In this document: piece after piece, positions 63,396 through 64,000 of the stretch
Position numbering within the stretch: position 1 is the first letter of the stretch
Layout: each line of letters begins with the position of its first letter
Origin: Thiodiazotropha sp040506975
GTDB taxonomy: Bacteria; Pseudomonadota; Gammaproteobacteria; Chromatiales; Chromatiaceae
Assembly: GCA_965211775.1 (NCBI GenBank)
Contig: OZ242974.1
Coordinates: forward strand, 4,092,001-4,156,000
Reading direction: 5' to 3'
DNA: 64,000 nucleotides
Program-made: the position numbers and the translations under genes
Notes under the pieces: model-generated
The model's input: only the letters and a program-made list of their open reading frames with translations
Told to the model about the DNA's origin: nothing
Databases searched by the model: none

Positions 63396-64000
63396 ATGCA
63401 AAACCTGCAATTTCCCAATGGCTTGAATGCGGAAAAGTTTCTTGCCGATTACTGGCAACGGAAACCCCTGCTGTTTCGCAATCCGCTGACCGATTTTCAA
63501 TGCCGTCTCGAAGCGGATGAACTTGCCGGCATGGCCTGTGAAGAAGCGATTGAATCTCGCCTGGTGCTTGAGAAACATGGCGCCACACCCTGGGAGGCGC
63601 GGTATGGACCTTTCGATGAGGATGACTTCTCAAACCTGCCCGACAGTCACTGGACGCTTCTGGTACAGGATGTAGACAAGCATCTGCCCGAGATAGCCAA
63701 TCTGCTGGACTATTTTCGATTTATTCCGGACTGGCGGCTCGATGACGTGATGGTGAGCTACGCCGTTGACCAAGGCTCTGTCGGACCCCATATCGATGAC
63801 TATGATGTATTCCTCTTCCAGGCCAAAGGCAAACGCCGCTGGAAAATCCACTCACGCCCCGTATCAGAGGACGAGTTCATACCCGACCTCGATCTGCGCA
63901 TCCTTCCTGAGTTCGAAGCGGAACAGGAGTGGCTGCTCGAGCCGGGGGACATGCTCTACCTCCCCCCCAATGTCGCCCACTGGGGGATAGCCGACGGTGA
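63396..64000 (+). CDS. roxA: ribosomal protein uL16 3-hydroxylase (RoxA/YcfD), partial
   Basis: The frame is open from the ATG at 63396 to the window edge (201 codons visible of about 370-390). This JmjC-type 2-oxoglutarate and iron-dependent oxygenase hydroxylates an arginine of ribosomal protein uL16. It shows A-D-Y-W-Q-R-K-P-L-L-F-R-N at about 15-27. The iron-binding H-x-D is in V-G-P-H-I-D-D-Y-D-V-F-L-F-Q at about 128-141. L-E-P-G-D-M-L-Y-L-P-P at about 183-193 precedes the last visible segment. The place after purB matches the enteric order without phoPQ. Confidence 0.93.
   Translation, partial: MQNLQFPNGLNAEKFLADYWQRKPLLFRNPLTDFQCRLEADELAGMACEEAIESRLVLEKHGATPWEARYGPFDEDDFSNLPDSHWTLLVQDVDKHLPEIANLLDYFRFIPDWRLDDVMVSYAVDQGSVGPHIDDYDVFLFQAKGKRRWKIHSRPVSEDEFIPDLDLRILPEFEAEQEWLLEPGDMLYLPPNVAHWGIADG

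Overview
The window reads as a chromosomal segment of a free-living or symbiotic gammaproteobacterium. The support is a class III (PhaE/PhaC) polyhydroxyalkanoate (PHA) cluster of the Allochromatium/Sedimenticola type, conserved gammaproteobacterial gene neighbourhoods (infA / clpA-clpS / cold-shock gene; mnmA-hflD-purB-roxA), and a Lap-type surface adhesin system. A Chromatiales-like sulfur oxidiser is my best guess for the lineage; that is inference from gene content, not from a marker gene. The segment is rich in insertion sequences: eight full-length copies of three elements (two IS4-family, four IS1595-family, two IS1380-family). Copies differ from each other by only a few bases and six of the eight still have exact target duplications, so the activity is recent.

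Layout. 1-5.5 kb is a decaying patch. The 3' part of a large helical-repeat protein gene is cut by an IS1595 copy and split by an IS4 copy, and a truncated cyclic-nucleotide-binding gene lies between two inverted IS1595 copies that lack target duplications. 5.6-9.4 kb holds housekeeping genes (CinA-like domain protein, peroxiredoxin, NAD(P)-binding NDUFA9-like protein, NhaA antiporter). 9.8-17.5 kb is the PHA locus: phaC and phaE on the minus strand, and phaA, phaR, a phasin gene and phaB on the plus strand. phaA is broken by an IS1380 copy whose exact removal would restore the reading frame. 17.5-21.3 kb has small genes and a TVP38/DedA-pyridine nucleotide disulfide oxidoreductase fusion.

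21.7-43.8 kb is a Lap-type biofilm adhesin locus. It holds a TolC-family outer membrane protein, a 3,814-residue adhesin with an N-terminal retention module, a di-alanine LapG-type cleavage site, 28 tandem ~94-residue cadherin-like units and C-terminal RTX repeats, a LuxR-type response regulator, LapC- and LapB-type secretion proteins, a small conserved protein, LapD and LapG. As sequenced, the regulator and lapG both carry single-base shifts in G runs, and an IS1595 copy sits 35 bp upstream of tolC. Secretion looks intact, while release of the adhesin through LapG and its transcriptional control may be lost, switchable, or misread by sequencing.

44-64 kb is mostly housekeeping: pyruvate phosphate dikinase, valyl-tRNA synthetase, infA, clpA, clpS, a cold-shock protein, a pseudouridine synthase, mnmA, hflD, a LEA-like lipoprotein, purB and the start of roxA. 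Insertion sequences here sit in intergenic gaps (downstream of valS, upstream of clpS, immediately after the hflD stop). A family of intergenic palindromic repeats with ends AGGGCCTGTT recurs. I found no rRNA, tRNA or CRISPR array.
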